This document shows positions 1 to 8,391 of a stretch of 64,000 bases of DNA, piece after piece; position 1 is the stretch's first letter, and every line of letters begins with the position of its first letter. This DNA comes from Hymenobacter sp. YC55 (GTDB lineage Bacteria; Bacteroidota; Bacteroidia; Cytophagales; Hymenobacteraceae): positions 56,480-120,479 of the forward strand of contig NZ_JARNTX010000010.1 in the NCBI RefSeq assembly GCF_029433095.1. Reading direction: 5' to 3'. The translations under genes were made by a program, and so were the position numbers. Under the pieces are notes generated by a model that made no database searches, was not told the DNA's origin, and saw only the letters and a list, made by a program, of their open reading frames with translations.

Positions 1-2063
1 ACCGAGGTAAACACCCAAAGCAAGGACTTCAGCTTGTCTTCGGCCTGATACATCTGGGTGAAATTGTCATCCAGGAATTTATAGTCGATGGGGTAATCAG
101 GGGAGAATTTGCTCCACGCTTCCTTTACACCCCCAATGGTGCTGCTTATGTTTTCGCCCTTCAGCTTGACGGCTACCTTCCAATAATCCGCTGGGTTGAT
201 GTGCAGCACAGCGGGCTCCACCCGGTCGTAGAGGCTCTTGTAGTGAAAGTCTTTCACCACCCCAATAACTTGCCCTTTCTTGACCGAATCGGGCGTTACG
301 TTCCACACCAGCGTTTGCCCCATAGCCCGCTCCGGTGTGCCGAAGCCTAGTCCCTTAGCAGCGGTTTCGTTGATGATGAAGGCGTGGTCTTTATCGGTGG
401 TCAAGTTTTTCGAGAAGTTGCGGCCCACCAGTAGCTGCAGGCCAAGCGTCTTGAGGTAGTCGTAGTCCACCATCAGGTGCGTGACGGAATACAGCTTTTG
501 CTCGCCTTTAGTAGGCACCGAAATTTGGTCGCCGGCCACGGCGTCGCCCGGAAAGCCGTAGCCGATAGAAACTGCCGCCACACCCGGCGTTTCCAGCAAT
601 TCGCTTTTGAACGCCTCGTAGCTCTTGGTCATGTTTTCGCCCCGCATCGGGAAGAACATGATCTGCTCCCGGTTGAACCCCAGGTCTTTGTTGTGCAGGT
701 AATCAACCTGCAGAAAAACCACGATGGCGCTTACAATCAAGAAGATCGACAACGAGAACTGCACCACAATCAGCCCGTGCCGCAGCCATTGCACCCGGCC
801 AAACATTCCCTCGCTTGCCACGGAGCGCTTCAACACCTTGATAGGCTGGAATCCCGACAGCACCAGCGCCGGGTAGAACCCCGCCACCAGCCCAACTACC
901 ACCGTTAGCATCATCAACAGTAGCGGGATAATCGGCTGGGCGAGTAGGTTGAATGACATATCCTTGCCGGTGAAGTCGTTGAGTGTTGGCAGCACGAGGG
1001 AGGTAAGAACCGCCGCGACCAACACGCTGACAAAGGTTAGCAGTACCGTTTCGGTCAGGAACTGCAGCATCAACTGCTGCTGGCTAGCCCCGATGGTTTT
1101 GCGGATGCCCACCTCCTTGGCCCGTTGCATTGACTTCGCAGTGGCCAGGTTTACAAAGTTGAAGCAGGCAATCAGCAGCACAAAAGCGGCAATAAGGCTG
1201 AGTGCTTTCACGTAGGTGATGTTGCCCCGCACGGCCAAGTCAAACTTGAAGCTAGCGGAGTGCAAGTGGATGTCGGTGAGGCGTTGCAGAAACGGAACGT
1301 AGGTGATAGGGTCCTTTTTGTCGAGGTTCCGGACTTTCTGCACGATGTAGTTTTGCAGCTTGGCTTGGGTTTGCTGGGCATCCGTTCCCGGCTTCAGCTT
1401 TACGTAGGTATAGAACTGTTGCCAGCCCCAGCTTTTCATGCGCTCGGCCGGTATTTCGGCCGCTGCCAGCGGCAGCACGTAATTGATTTTGAGGTGAAAT
1501 TTGGACAGGCTGTTGCGCAGCACGCCTTTCACGATGAAAGTTGTTTTGCTGATCTTCACCTCTTTGCCTACCGGGTCTTGGTCGTTGAACAGCGTCTTGG
1601 CAGTCTCCTCTGCAAGCACAATAGACCGGGTGCCGGCCAGGGCCTCCTTGGGGGAACCATATTTAAAGGGCAGCGGGAAAACGTCGAAAAACGTGGAATC
1701 CGCAATCAGCCCGTTCTCCAGGTAGATTTTCTTGTCTCCCACCTCAAACAAGCTGATCGACGAGTTCATCAGGATGCGCATGGTCTGCTCCACCTCCGGA
1801 AACTCTTGCTTCATGGTGGAGGCAAACATGGGCGGGACCACCGCGAAGGTTTCGAGGGTTTCGTTTTTGGTGTATTCGGTGTACACCCGATACACTTGGT
1901 TGCCCTCCGGAACCGCCTTATCGTACTGCAACTCATCGAACACAAATAGTCCGATCAGCAAACACGCCGTAAGGCCCAGGGCCAGGCCGGCAATGTTCAG
2001 AAACGAAAAACCCTTGTGCCGAACGAGGTTGCGGTAGGCAACTTTCAGGTAGTTCTTAAACAT
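1..2063 (-). CDS. FtsX/MacB-family ABC transporter permease (3' end outside window)
   Basis: Inner-membrane permease subunit of a MacB/LolCE-like ABC system. The start is the ATG at 2061-2063 and the frame stays open for 687 codons to the window edge, so roughly the last 100 residues are missing. The N-terminus (MFKNYLKVAYRNLVRHKGFS) is the conserved entry of Bacteroidota FtsX permeases, followed by one membrane helix (about residues 20-40) and a MacB periplasmic core domain. FtsX membrane segments lie in the middle, and a second periplasmic domain runs towards the edge. It is the last visible gene of a minus-strand operon that also holds an adaptor, an ATPase and a paralogous permease. The two permeases probably form a heterodimer on one ATPase (inference). 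The substrate is unknown; export or lipoprotein handling is usual for the family. Confidence 0.9.
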   Translation of the reverse strand, partial: MFKNYLKVAYRNLVRHKGFSFLNIAGLALGLTACLLIGLFVFDELQYDKAVPEGNQVYRVYTEYTKNETLETFAVVPPMFASTMKQEFPEVEQTMRILMNSSISLFEVGDKKIYLENGLIADSTFFDVFPLPFKYGSPKEALAGTRSIVLAEETAKTLFNDQDPVGKEVKISKTTFIVKGVLRNSLSKFHLKINYVLPLAAAEIPAERMKSWGWQQFYTYVKLKPGTDAQQTQAKLQNYIVQKVRNLDKKDPITYVPFLQRLTDIHLHSASFKFDLAVRGNITYVKALSLIAAFVLLIACFNFVNLATAKSMQRAKEVGIRKTIGASQQQLMLQFLTETVLLTFVSVLVAAVLTSLVLPTLNDFTGKDMSFNLLAQPIIPLLLMMLTVVVGLVAGFYPALVLSGFQPIKVLKRSVASEGMFGRVQWLRHGLIVVQFSLSIFLIVSAIVVFLQVDYLHNKDLGFNREQIMFFPMRGENMTKSYEAFKSELLETPGVAAVSIGYGFPGDAVAGDQISVPTKGEQKLYSVTHLMVDYDYLKTLGLQLLVGRNFSKNLTTDKDHAFIINETAAKGLGFGTPERAMGQTLVWNVTPDSVKKGQVIGVVKDFHYKSLYDRVEPAVLHINPADYWKVAVKLKGENISSTIGGVKEAWSKFSPDYPIDYKFLDDNFTQMYQAEDKLKSLLWVFTS

Positions 2064-2136
2064 AACAAGATGTGTAAAAGGGGAGGTAACCTTTTCAGTC
2101 GGAGGGAAAAAGATTGGGCAGAGTGCCGGGAATAGC

Positions 2137-4500
2137 TTACTCGTCTCGTAAGCAGAGTGCCGGGTCGATACGGGCCGCTCGTACAGCTTGCGTACCTACC
2201 GTCAGCCAGGCGACCAGCAGCGCGAGCAGGCCCGCTCCCAGGAAATACCAGAATTCGAGGGCTATCCGGTACTCGAAGCTGTCGAGCCAGTGGCGCACCA
2301 GCAGATAGCTGATGGGCAAGGCCAGCACAATGGCCACGACCACCAGTTTGGTGAGGTCGCGGGAGAGCAGGTAAACTATGCTTAGCTCGCTGGCGCCTAG
2401 TACTTTGCGCACGCCTATTTCTTTGCGCCTTTTTTCCGCCGTGAAAGCAGTGAGTCCTAAGAGGCCCAAACAGGAGATTAGAATAGCCAAACCCGCAAAG
2501 TAGCGGGAAAGCACCGCAACGCGCCTTTCCGAAGCATATTGAGCCTGGTACTCAGCGTCCAGATACTGATAATCCAGCGTCAGGCCCGCGTTGTAGGCTT
2601 TGTAAAACTGCTGGAGCCGGCGAATGGTCTCTTTGTCCGAGCCAGGTGCGAGCTTGACCAGCACGGTTCCGGCCGCTTTCGGCTCCAAGCGAAAGATGAA
2701 GGGCTCTACTTTTTCGTGCAGCGATTCGTAGTAGAAGTCCTTGGCGACGCCCACAATTTTGCCTCGGTCAAGGGTTTTGCCAATCGGGTCTTGCAAACCC
2801 AATGTTTTCACAAGCGTCTCATTCACAATTATTTCGGTGCTATCGGAGCGAAATTGCGGGGAAAAGCTGCGGCCGGCTTTCATCTGAATGCCCAGCGTTT
2901 CCACCATGTCGTAGTTCACACCTAGGTTGTTCACCGGAAATTTTCGGCCTTGCCATTCGAGTTGCGGGCCCACGCCGTGCGGACCAACCGCCACGAAAAA
3001 GCCCCACATCCCGGAAGCATTCACCACGCCTGGCAGGCGCTTTAGTTCAGCGAGAAAGGCAGTAGGCTCCTGAGCCGACTTGTCCGCGGTTTCGAAATAA
3101 ATGACGTTGCTCTTATCGTAACCCAGGTCTTTGCTTTGCACATAATGCATTTGCCGGTGCACGACTAGCACGCAGACAATGAAAATCACGGACAGGACAA
3201 ACTGGAAGACTACTAAGCCTTTACGCGTCCAGAGGTCGGCCACCGAACCCATCTGCGTGCCCCGAAAGACCGTAGCCGGTTTGAAGCCCGATAAGTAGAA
3301 GGCCGGATAGCTGCCGGCCAGCAGCCCAGTCAGCAGCGCAATCCCCAGGAACGAGACAAGGAGCTTAGGCTCTGGGGTCAGCGTCAGGTGCTTGCCCGTA
3401 ATTTCATTGAGTTGCGGTAGAGTTACTTGCAGCAGCACGACGGCCAGAAACAAGGCCACAAACGTCATCAGCACAGACTCCAGTAGAAAGTGCACAACCA
3501 GCGCCGTCCGGCTGGCCCCGAGTGTCTTCCTGACGCCTATCTCCTTCATGCGGCCCGTGGCCTTCGCGGTGGCCAGGTTCATGTAATTGATGCAGGCAAT
3601 GACCAGAATGAACGCGGCAATAGCGGAAAAGAGCTTCACGTATTCGATGCGCCCGCCCGCCTGCACGCCGTTTCTGTACTCGCCGTAGAGATACTGGTCG
3701 GAGTAAGGTTGGATAAAGAGGCTGCGGTTTTTGTTTTTGGCGGTTTTGCGGTTTAAAAGCCCGGCTATCTTGCTATTAAGATGCTCTACGTCAACGCCTT
3801 GGTGCAGTACGATGTAGGTGTTGAAAGGCCCGTCGTCTTCCCAGTTGATTTTGGGCCCCATCTTCATGATATCCTTGAAGGCATCGAAGGTTAGCACGAA
3901 ATCAAACTGCTCGGAAGAGTTGACCGGAATGGGGCCGAATACGCCCGAAACGATGCAGGTTTGTTTCAGGTCGGCCAGCTGCCATTCCACCGTTTTACCC
4001 ACGGCATTTTCGGGCTTGCCAAACAAGCTAGTCGCCAGTTCCTGGGACAGCACGATGGCCTGTTTGTTTGTCAGAACCTGATTGGCATTGCCCTGCACGA
4101 GCGGATAGGAGAAGATGTGGAAGAAGCTTTTGGCTGCGAATTTCCCCACGCCCCGAATGTGCTTGTTCTGGCTCACCAATGTGAACTTGGGGAAAAAAGC
4201 AGCGGGCGTAACGACGGCCGCTGATTCTATTTCGGGCATTTCCTCTGCCAAAGCCTCCGCCAGCAGCGCGGTAGTGCCCGCGTGCGTATCCAGTCCCTTT
4301 TCCGTGCGCACGTTTTCCATCACCCAAAACAGGCGGCTGTCGTTTGCGTGGTACTTGTCGAAGCTTAGCTCATCCTTCACCCACAGGCAAACCGCCAATG
4401 CACATGCCAAGCCCGTTGATAAACCAACTAGGTTGATGAAAAACGTGGTTGGGAACCGCTTGAAGTTGCGATAAATCAGAAGGAAGGAGTGCTGAAACAT
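2137..4500 (-). CDS. FtsX/MacB-family ABC transporter permease
   Basis: Complete 787-residue permease, a paralogue of the partial gene just downstream. It has an N-terminal membrane helix (about residues 20-42), a MacB periplasmic core domain (about 45-245), a first FtsX block with three helices (about 285-410), a helix near 430-450 and a second periplasmic domain. The C-terminal FtsX block (about 670-780) contains the typical EKRRKEIGVRKVLGAS cytoplasmic turn; a similar MKEIGVRKTLGAS turn is in the first block. This is the usual two-half architecture of Bacteroidota permeases of about 790 residues. The 73-bp gap to the next permease and 44-bp gap from the ATPase gene support one transcript. 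Substrate not inferable from sequence. Confidence 0.92.
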   Translation of the reverse strand: MFQHSFLLIYRNFKRFPTTFFINLVGLSTGLACALAVCLWVKDELSFDKYHANDSRLFWVMENVRTEKGLDTHAGTTALLAEALAEEMPEIESAAVVTPAAFFPKFTLVSQNKHIRGVGKFAAKSFFHIFSYPLVQGNANQVLTNKQAIVLSQELATSLFGKPENAVGKTVEWQLADLKQTCIVSGVFGPIPVNSSEQFDFVLTFDAFKDIMKMGPKINWEDDGPFNTYIVLHQGVDVEHLNSKIAGLLNRKTAKNKNRSLFIQPYSDQYLYGEYRNGVQAGGRIEYVKLFSAIAAFILVIACINYMNLATAKATGRMKEIGVRKTLGASRTALVVHFLLESVLMTFVALFLAVVLLQVTLPQLNEITGKHLTLTPEPKLLVSFLGIALLTGLLAGSYPAFYLSGFKPATVFRGTQMGSVADLWTRKGLVVFQFVLSVIFIVCVLVVHRQMHYVQSKDLGYDKSNVIYFETADKSAQEPTAFLAELKRLPGVVNASGMWGFFVAVGPHGVGPQLEWQGRKFPVNNLGVNYDMVETLGIQMKAGRSFSPQFRSDSTEIIVNETLVKTLGLQDPIGKTLDRGKIVGVAKDFYYESLHEKVEPFIFRLEPKAAGTVLVKLAPGSDKETIRRLQQFYKAYNAGLTLDYQYLDAEYQAQYASERRVAVLSRYFAGLAILISCLGLLGLTAFTAEKRRKEIGVRKVLGASELSIVYLLSRDLTKLVVVAIVLALPISYLLVRHWLDSFEYRIALEFWYFLGAGLLALLVAWLTVGTQAVRAARIDPALCLRDE

Positions 4501-4544
4501 ACCGCTGCCAGGAGTGAATGAATTCTTTAGAAACAGCCCGTTAG

Positions 4545-5234
4545 CTAGGCAGTGAATTGCTTGTGCACATTCTCCATCACCACTTCGCCGTCGAGCAGGC
4601 GAATGACGCGGTGCGCGTAGCGGGCGTCGTGCTCGGAGTGCGTCACCATGATGATGGTGGTGCCAGCTTCGTTGAGCTCAGTGAGCAGCTCCATCACCTC
4701 GTTGCCGTTGCTCGAATCGAGGTTACCGGTCGGTTCGTCGGCCAGGATCAGGCGGGGGGAGTTAATCACGGCCCGGGCCACGGCCACGCGTTGCTGCTGA
4801 CCACCCGAAAGCTGCTGCGGAAAATGGTTGCGGCGGTGCATGATCTGCATCTTTTCCAGCACTTTATCTACTTTCTGCTTGCGCTCGGCCGCACTTGCTC
4901 CAAGGTAGATCAGGGGCAGCTCCACGTTCTCTACCACCGTCAGCTCATCAATCAGGTTGAAGCTTTGGAAAACGAACCCGAGGTTACGCTTGCGCAGGTC
5001 GGCCCGTTTGCGTTCGGAGTAATGGGCTATTTCGGTTCCGGCAAACTTGATGCTGCCGCCATCGGGCTCGTCTAGCAACCCAATGATGTTGAGCAAGGTA
5101 GACTTGCCGCACCCCGACGGCCCCATGATGGCCACAAACTCGCCTTCGTTCACGACGAGCGACACCTTGTTCAGCGCTTTGGTTTCGACCTCTTCCGTGC
5201 GGTATATCTTTTCCAGGTTTTCAATCTTAATCAT
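4545..5234 (-). CDS. ABC transporter ATP-binding protein (LolD/MacB type)
   Basis: ATPase of the neighbouring permeases, 229 residues from the ATG at 5232-5234. That start is preferred because MIKIENLEKIYRTEEVETKA is where the family begins; the open frame extends 25 codons upstream with no conserved sequence. Walker A GPSGCGKST is at about residues 38-46, the Q-loop at FVFQSFNL, the signature LSGGQQQR at 142-149, Walker B LILADEPTGNLDS at 162-174 and the switch histidine in MVTHSEHDA. The compact size and motif spacing match the LolD/MacB ATPase family, which drives mechanotransmission by FtsX-type permeases rather than transport through the membrane domain. It lies between the adaptor gene and the permeases. 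Confidence 0.93.
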   Translation of the reverse strand: MIKIENLEKIYRTEEVETKALNKVSLVVNEGEFVAIMGPSGCGKSTLLNIIGLLDEPDGGSIKFAGTEIAHYSERKRADLRKRNLGFVFQSFNLIDELTVVENVELPLIYLGASAAERKQKVDKVLEKMQIMHRRNHFPQQLSGGQQQRVAVARAVINSPRLILADEPTGNLDSSNGNEVMELLTELNEAGTTIIMVTHSEHDARYAHRVIRLLDGEVVMENVHKQFTA

Positions 5235-5346
5235 GGTGCTAGGAGTTGGACTGGTTGACGTGGGGTGCTGTATCGGTATTGTTGCTAATTCTCTTAAGAA
5301 AGAAGTCATGCTTCGCCAAGTGGGCGCTAGATCGAGCAGGTCGCAG

Positions 5347-6606
5347 TTACTCGTGCTTGTTTTCTAGCACTAGTTCACCCATATCCTCGTAGCCTTCGTA
5401 ACTGGAAGTCACCACTTTGTCGCCGGGCTTGAGGCCTTCCAGCACTTCGTAGTATTCCGGGTTTTGCCGGCCCAGCCGGATGTCGGCTTTGTAAGCTTTG
5501 CTGCCGCTTTCATTCACTTTGAAAATCCAGTTGCCGCCAGTTTTCTGGTTGAAGCCGCCCTTGGGTACCAGTACTGCCTGCGTTTGGTCGCTCAAGGCTA
5601 GGCGTACTTGCAGCGTTTGGCCGCGCCGAATACCTGCCGGAGCTAGCCCCACAAATTCCATATCCACTTGTAAACCCTTAGTAACCTGCGTGTAGATCTT
5701 CTTCACGCTGAGCGCATAGGTTTTGCCGTCGAGCACGAATTCGCCTTTCTGCCCCGGAAAAATGCGCGAGATATAGTACTCATCGATGTTGGCGCGCACT
5801 TTCAGCCCGTTCAGCATATCGAGTTGGCCGATGCGCTGCCCGCGGGCCTTCGACTCCCCAATTTCTGCGTTCAGGGAGGTGATGCGCCCGGCCACCGGAG
5901 CCTTGATGGTGAGGTCGTCCATCTTTTTGCGCATCAACGAGAGGTTGCTTTGCATGCGCCCCACCGATTCCTGCATCTGGTTGATCTGCTGGCGCATGGC
6001 CACCGAATCTTGCTGCAGGGTTTGCTTGGTAAGCTGCTGCTTGCGCACTTGGTATTGGTAGTTGTTTTGGCTCTGGTTGAACTCCTGCCGCGAAACAACC
6101 TTCTGCTCGTAGAGCGTCTTATTTAGGTCGTAGACGCGCTTGGCTTCTTTAAGTTGGTAGTCGATATCGGCTAGCTGGTTGAGTTGCTGAATGCGGTTTT
6201 GGCGCATCAGGTTGCGCGTGTCTTGCAGGTTATTCATCAGGTCGAACACGGCCGTTTCGCGGTTCACCATTTCCAACTGCAAATCGGTGTTGGTTAGCTG
6301 AATGATGGGTTGGCCAGGGGTGAGCGTGGCTCCATCTTCCACCAGAATGTCCTTCACCGTCCCGCCTTCCGTGGCATCCAGATAAATCGTTTTGATGGGC
6401 ATCACGGTCCCATCGATAGGAATGAACTCCTGAAAAGTGCCTTTGGTGACCGTGCTGATGGTAAGGCGCTCGGGGTCCACGTTTAGCTTGGTAGGACCGG
6501 CCGTGGAAAAAAAGCTTGCTGCCAATAAGCCCGCCACAAGCACAAGGCCAGCTAGCAGTAGTAGCTTGCGGGTGGTCCAGGTTTTCTTCTGAATAGGTAC
6601 GTCCAT
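5347..6606 (-). CDS. HlyD/MacA-like periplasmic adaptor (membrane fusion protein)
   Basis: Adaptor subunit expected to join the FtsX/MacB permeases to an outer-membrane channel. 419 residues from the ATG at 6604-6606 (MDVPIQKKTWTTRK); an upstream in-frame ATG at 6654 is less likely because it would overlap the promoter-like site. One N-terminal signal-anchor helix (about residues 16-36) is followed by a lipoyl/biotinyl-like half, a long alpha-hairpin rich in Q, N and L (about 95-245), and the second half-motif (IKAPVAGRITSLNAEIGE). Beta-barrel and membrane-proximal domains follow, ending in an ENKHE tail. First gene of the minus-strand operon and divergent from the NtrC-type regulator. No TolC-like gene is visible, so the outer-membrane partner would be encoded elsewhere. 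Confidence 0.9.
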   Translation of the reverse strand: MDVPIQKKTWTTRKLLLLAGLVLVAGLLAASFFSTAGPTKLNVDPERLTISTVTKGTFQEFIPIDGTVMPIKTIYLDATEGGTVKDILVEDGATLTPGQPIIQLTNTDLQLEMVNRETAVFDLMNNLQDTRNLMRQNRIQQLNQLADIDYQLKEAKRVYDLNKTLYEQKVVSRQEFNQSQNNYQYQVRKQQLTKQTLQQDSVAMRQQINQMQESVGRMQSNLSLMRKKMDDLTIKAPVAGRITSLNAEIGESKARGQRIGQLDMLNGLKVRANIDEYYISRIFPGQKGEFVLDGKTYALSVKKIYTQVTKGLQVDMEFVGLAPAGIRRGQTLQVRLALSDQTQAVLVPKGGFNQKTGGNWIFKVNESGSKAYKADIRLGRQNPEYYEVLEGLKPGDKVVTSSYEGYEDMGELVLENKHE

Positions 6607-6657
6607 GACTTTCGAAATGCGTTGTATGCCCTCACAACTGCTTTCGGACAGCAAGCA

Positions 6658-6672
6658 GTAAGGATTGTGCCA
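6658..6672 (-). promoter_or_regulatory. Candidate sigma-54 promoter for the ABC operon
   Basis: On the minus strand the sequence is TGGCAC, five bases, TTAC. It matches the sigma-54 -24/-12 consensus TGGCAC-N5-TTGC with one mismatch in the -12 element. Transcription would begin about 40 bases before the adaptor ATG at 6606. The divergent gene encodes a sigma-54 activator, which supports the reading. Confidence 0.5.
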
Positions 6673-6732
6673 TTAGTGTAATTTGCTGTTATTCAATTAT
6701 TTGTATTGTATCTTATTTCGCGTTAAGGTATA

Positions 6733-6777
6733 ACTGTTCGGTTTTGATACACTTCACTGTCCGGTACTGATACATTT
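6733..6777. repeat. Tandem 22-bp repeats, candidate activator-binding sites
   Basis: Two imperfect direct copies of ACTGTYCGGTWYTGATACAY (then TT) lie at 6733-6754 and 6756-6777, 23 bp apart, about two helical turns. Each has a loose TGT...ACA dyad. They sit 60-120 bp upstream of the candidate sigma-54 promoter, the expected distance for an NtrC-type enhancer. Binding by the adjacent regulator is inference. Confidence 0.5.
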
Positions 6778-7008
6778 CGGGCAGGTGTTTGCTTGAAAAC
6801 CCGCTTTGCGAGCTGCCGAGGGCGTTTTTGTAAATTAGTACAGTTTGTGGTGGGTATTCGAGTACTTAGCGTCTAGCCGGGTAAGTATCTGAGTGAATCA
6901 ACCTGCTTCGCAGAGTTTGGCACGCCGACGTTTGGCGTGGTTTCTCAGGTAAAACTCTCTTGGCTAAACTTCTAAGTATCTCTTACTTTCTTATTTGCAA
7001 CAGTTCTA

Positions 7009-8391
7009 ATGGCCTTCAGTAAAGCGCGCGTGCTTGTAGTTGACGACGACCGGGATGTGCTGTTTGCGGTCAAAATGCTGCTCAAAACCGAAGTTCAGGA
7101 AGTTGTGACGGAGAAGAATCCGGAAAACCTGCTCTCGGTGCTAAGCCGGCAGACGTTCGATGCCATTTTCTTGGACATGAACTTTAAAAGCAGCCTCGGT
7201 ACCGGCAACGAAGGTCTGTATTGGCTCGGCCGCATTCTGGAGCGCGACAAAGACGCCACCGTCATCATGATTACCGCCCACGGCGAAATCAGCACGGCAG
7301 TACGGGCGTTGAAAGCGGGTGCCACCGACTTTATTGTAAAGCCCTGGCACAACGACAAATTTCTGGAAACGCTAAAGGCCGCACTACAGCAGAAAACTCG
7401 CAAAAGCGGCACTACTAGCTCCCAGCCTAAGCGACCAACATCTTTTGCCGACGACGCCATGCTAGGCAACTCGGAGCCTATGCAAGAGCTATTTCACAAA
7501 ATCGAGAAAGTGGCGCCCACCGAAGCCAATGTACTCTTGCTAGGGGAAAACGGCACTGGCAAGGAGTTAGTAGCCAAAGCCTTGCACCAAAGGTCATTTC
7601 GAGCCAGCAAACCGTTCGTCACCGCCGACTTGGCAGCCATGAGCGAGGGTATTTTTGAAAGCGAGCTTTTTGGGCATAAGAAAGGCTCGTTCACCGATGC
7701 CAAAGACGACCGAGTTGGCCGGTTTGAAGCCGCTTCTACGGGCACACTGTTTCTCGATGAAATCGGTAATATCTCGCTGCCGCAGCAGGCTAAGCTCCTG
7801 ACGGCACTGCAGAACCGACAAGTAATTCCTTTGGGCAGCAACGTGCCAGTGCCTATCGATATCCGCCTTATTTCGGCTACCAACGCGCCACTCTACGAGC
7901 TAGCGGCCAAAAGTCTGTTTCGCAAAGACCTGATTTACCGCATCAACACCGTCGAAATTACCTTGCCTCCGCTGCGCGAGCGGGACGACGATGTGCTCCT
8001 GCTCGCAAAGCATTTTGCGGCCCTGTACGCGGCCCGTAACCACAAAGCCACTCCGGAGTTTGAGCCGGCTACCTTCCGGAAGCTAAAGCAGCACAGCTGG
8101 CCCGGCAATATTCGAGAGTTGCAGCATGCTGTGGAGCGGGCCGTCATCTTGGCGGAAGGCAACGTGCTACGCCCGCAGGATTTCAGCTTCTCGGCCATGG
8201 AGTTGTCAGGGCCCGCATTCGGTCAGGCAGTAGCAGAGCACACGGAAGGCCCTTTGCAGTTGCAGGAAGTGGAAAAGAACACGATTCTGCGCGTCATTGA
8301 GCGCCACAATGGCAACATTACCAAAGCCGCCAAAGAACTTGGCATCACCCGCACGGCCCTCTATCGTCGGCTCGAAAAACATGACCTTTAA
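7009..8391 (+). CDS. Sigma-54-dependent response regulator, NtrC family
   Basis: Two-component transcription activator of 460 residues. The receiver domain (about 1-125) has the acidic DDD at 12-14, phospho-acceptor Asp56 and the KPW lysine at 111. The AAA+ domain (about 150-385) has Walker A GENGTGKE at 179-186 and Walker B LFLDE at 247-251. A Fis-type helix-turn-helix ends the protein (about 415-460, NITKAAKELGITRTALYRRL). The sigma-54 contact loop reads GSFTDA (226-231) where the general family has GAFTGA. The kinase gene overlaps its stop by 11 bases, so the two are one operon. Its likely targets are the divergent ABC operon and perhaps itself. Confidence 0.95.
   Translation: MAFSKARVLVVDDDRDVLFAVKMLLKTEVQEVVTEKNPENLLSVLSRQTFDAIFLDMNFKSSLGTGNEGLYWLGRILERDKDATVIMITAHGEISTAVRALKAGATDFIVKPWHNDKFLETLKAALQQKTRKSGTTSSQPKRPTSFADDAMLGNSEPMQELFHKIEKVAPTEANVLLLGENGTGKELVAKALHQRSFRASKPFVTADLAAMSEGIFESELFGHKKGSFTDAKDDRVGRFEAASTGTLFLDEIGNISLPQQAKLLTALQNRQVIPLGSNVPVPIDIRLISATNAPLYELAAKSLFRKDLIYRINTVEITLPPLRERDDDVLLLAKHFAALYAARNHKATPEFEPATFRKLKQHSWPGNIRELQHAVERAVILAEGNVLRPQDFSFSAMELSGPAFGQAVAEHTEGPLQLQEVEKNTILRVIERHNGNITKAAKELGITRTALYRRLEKHDL

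Noticed and set aside
6921..6945. Plus-strand TGGCAC that might be a sigma-54 promoter for the NtrC-type gene
   Set aside because: The bases at the -12 position do not match TTGC at the required 5-base spacing.
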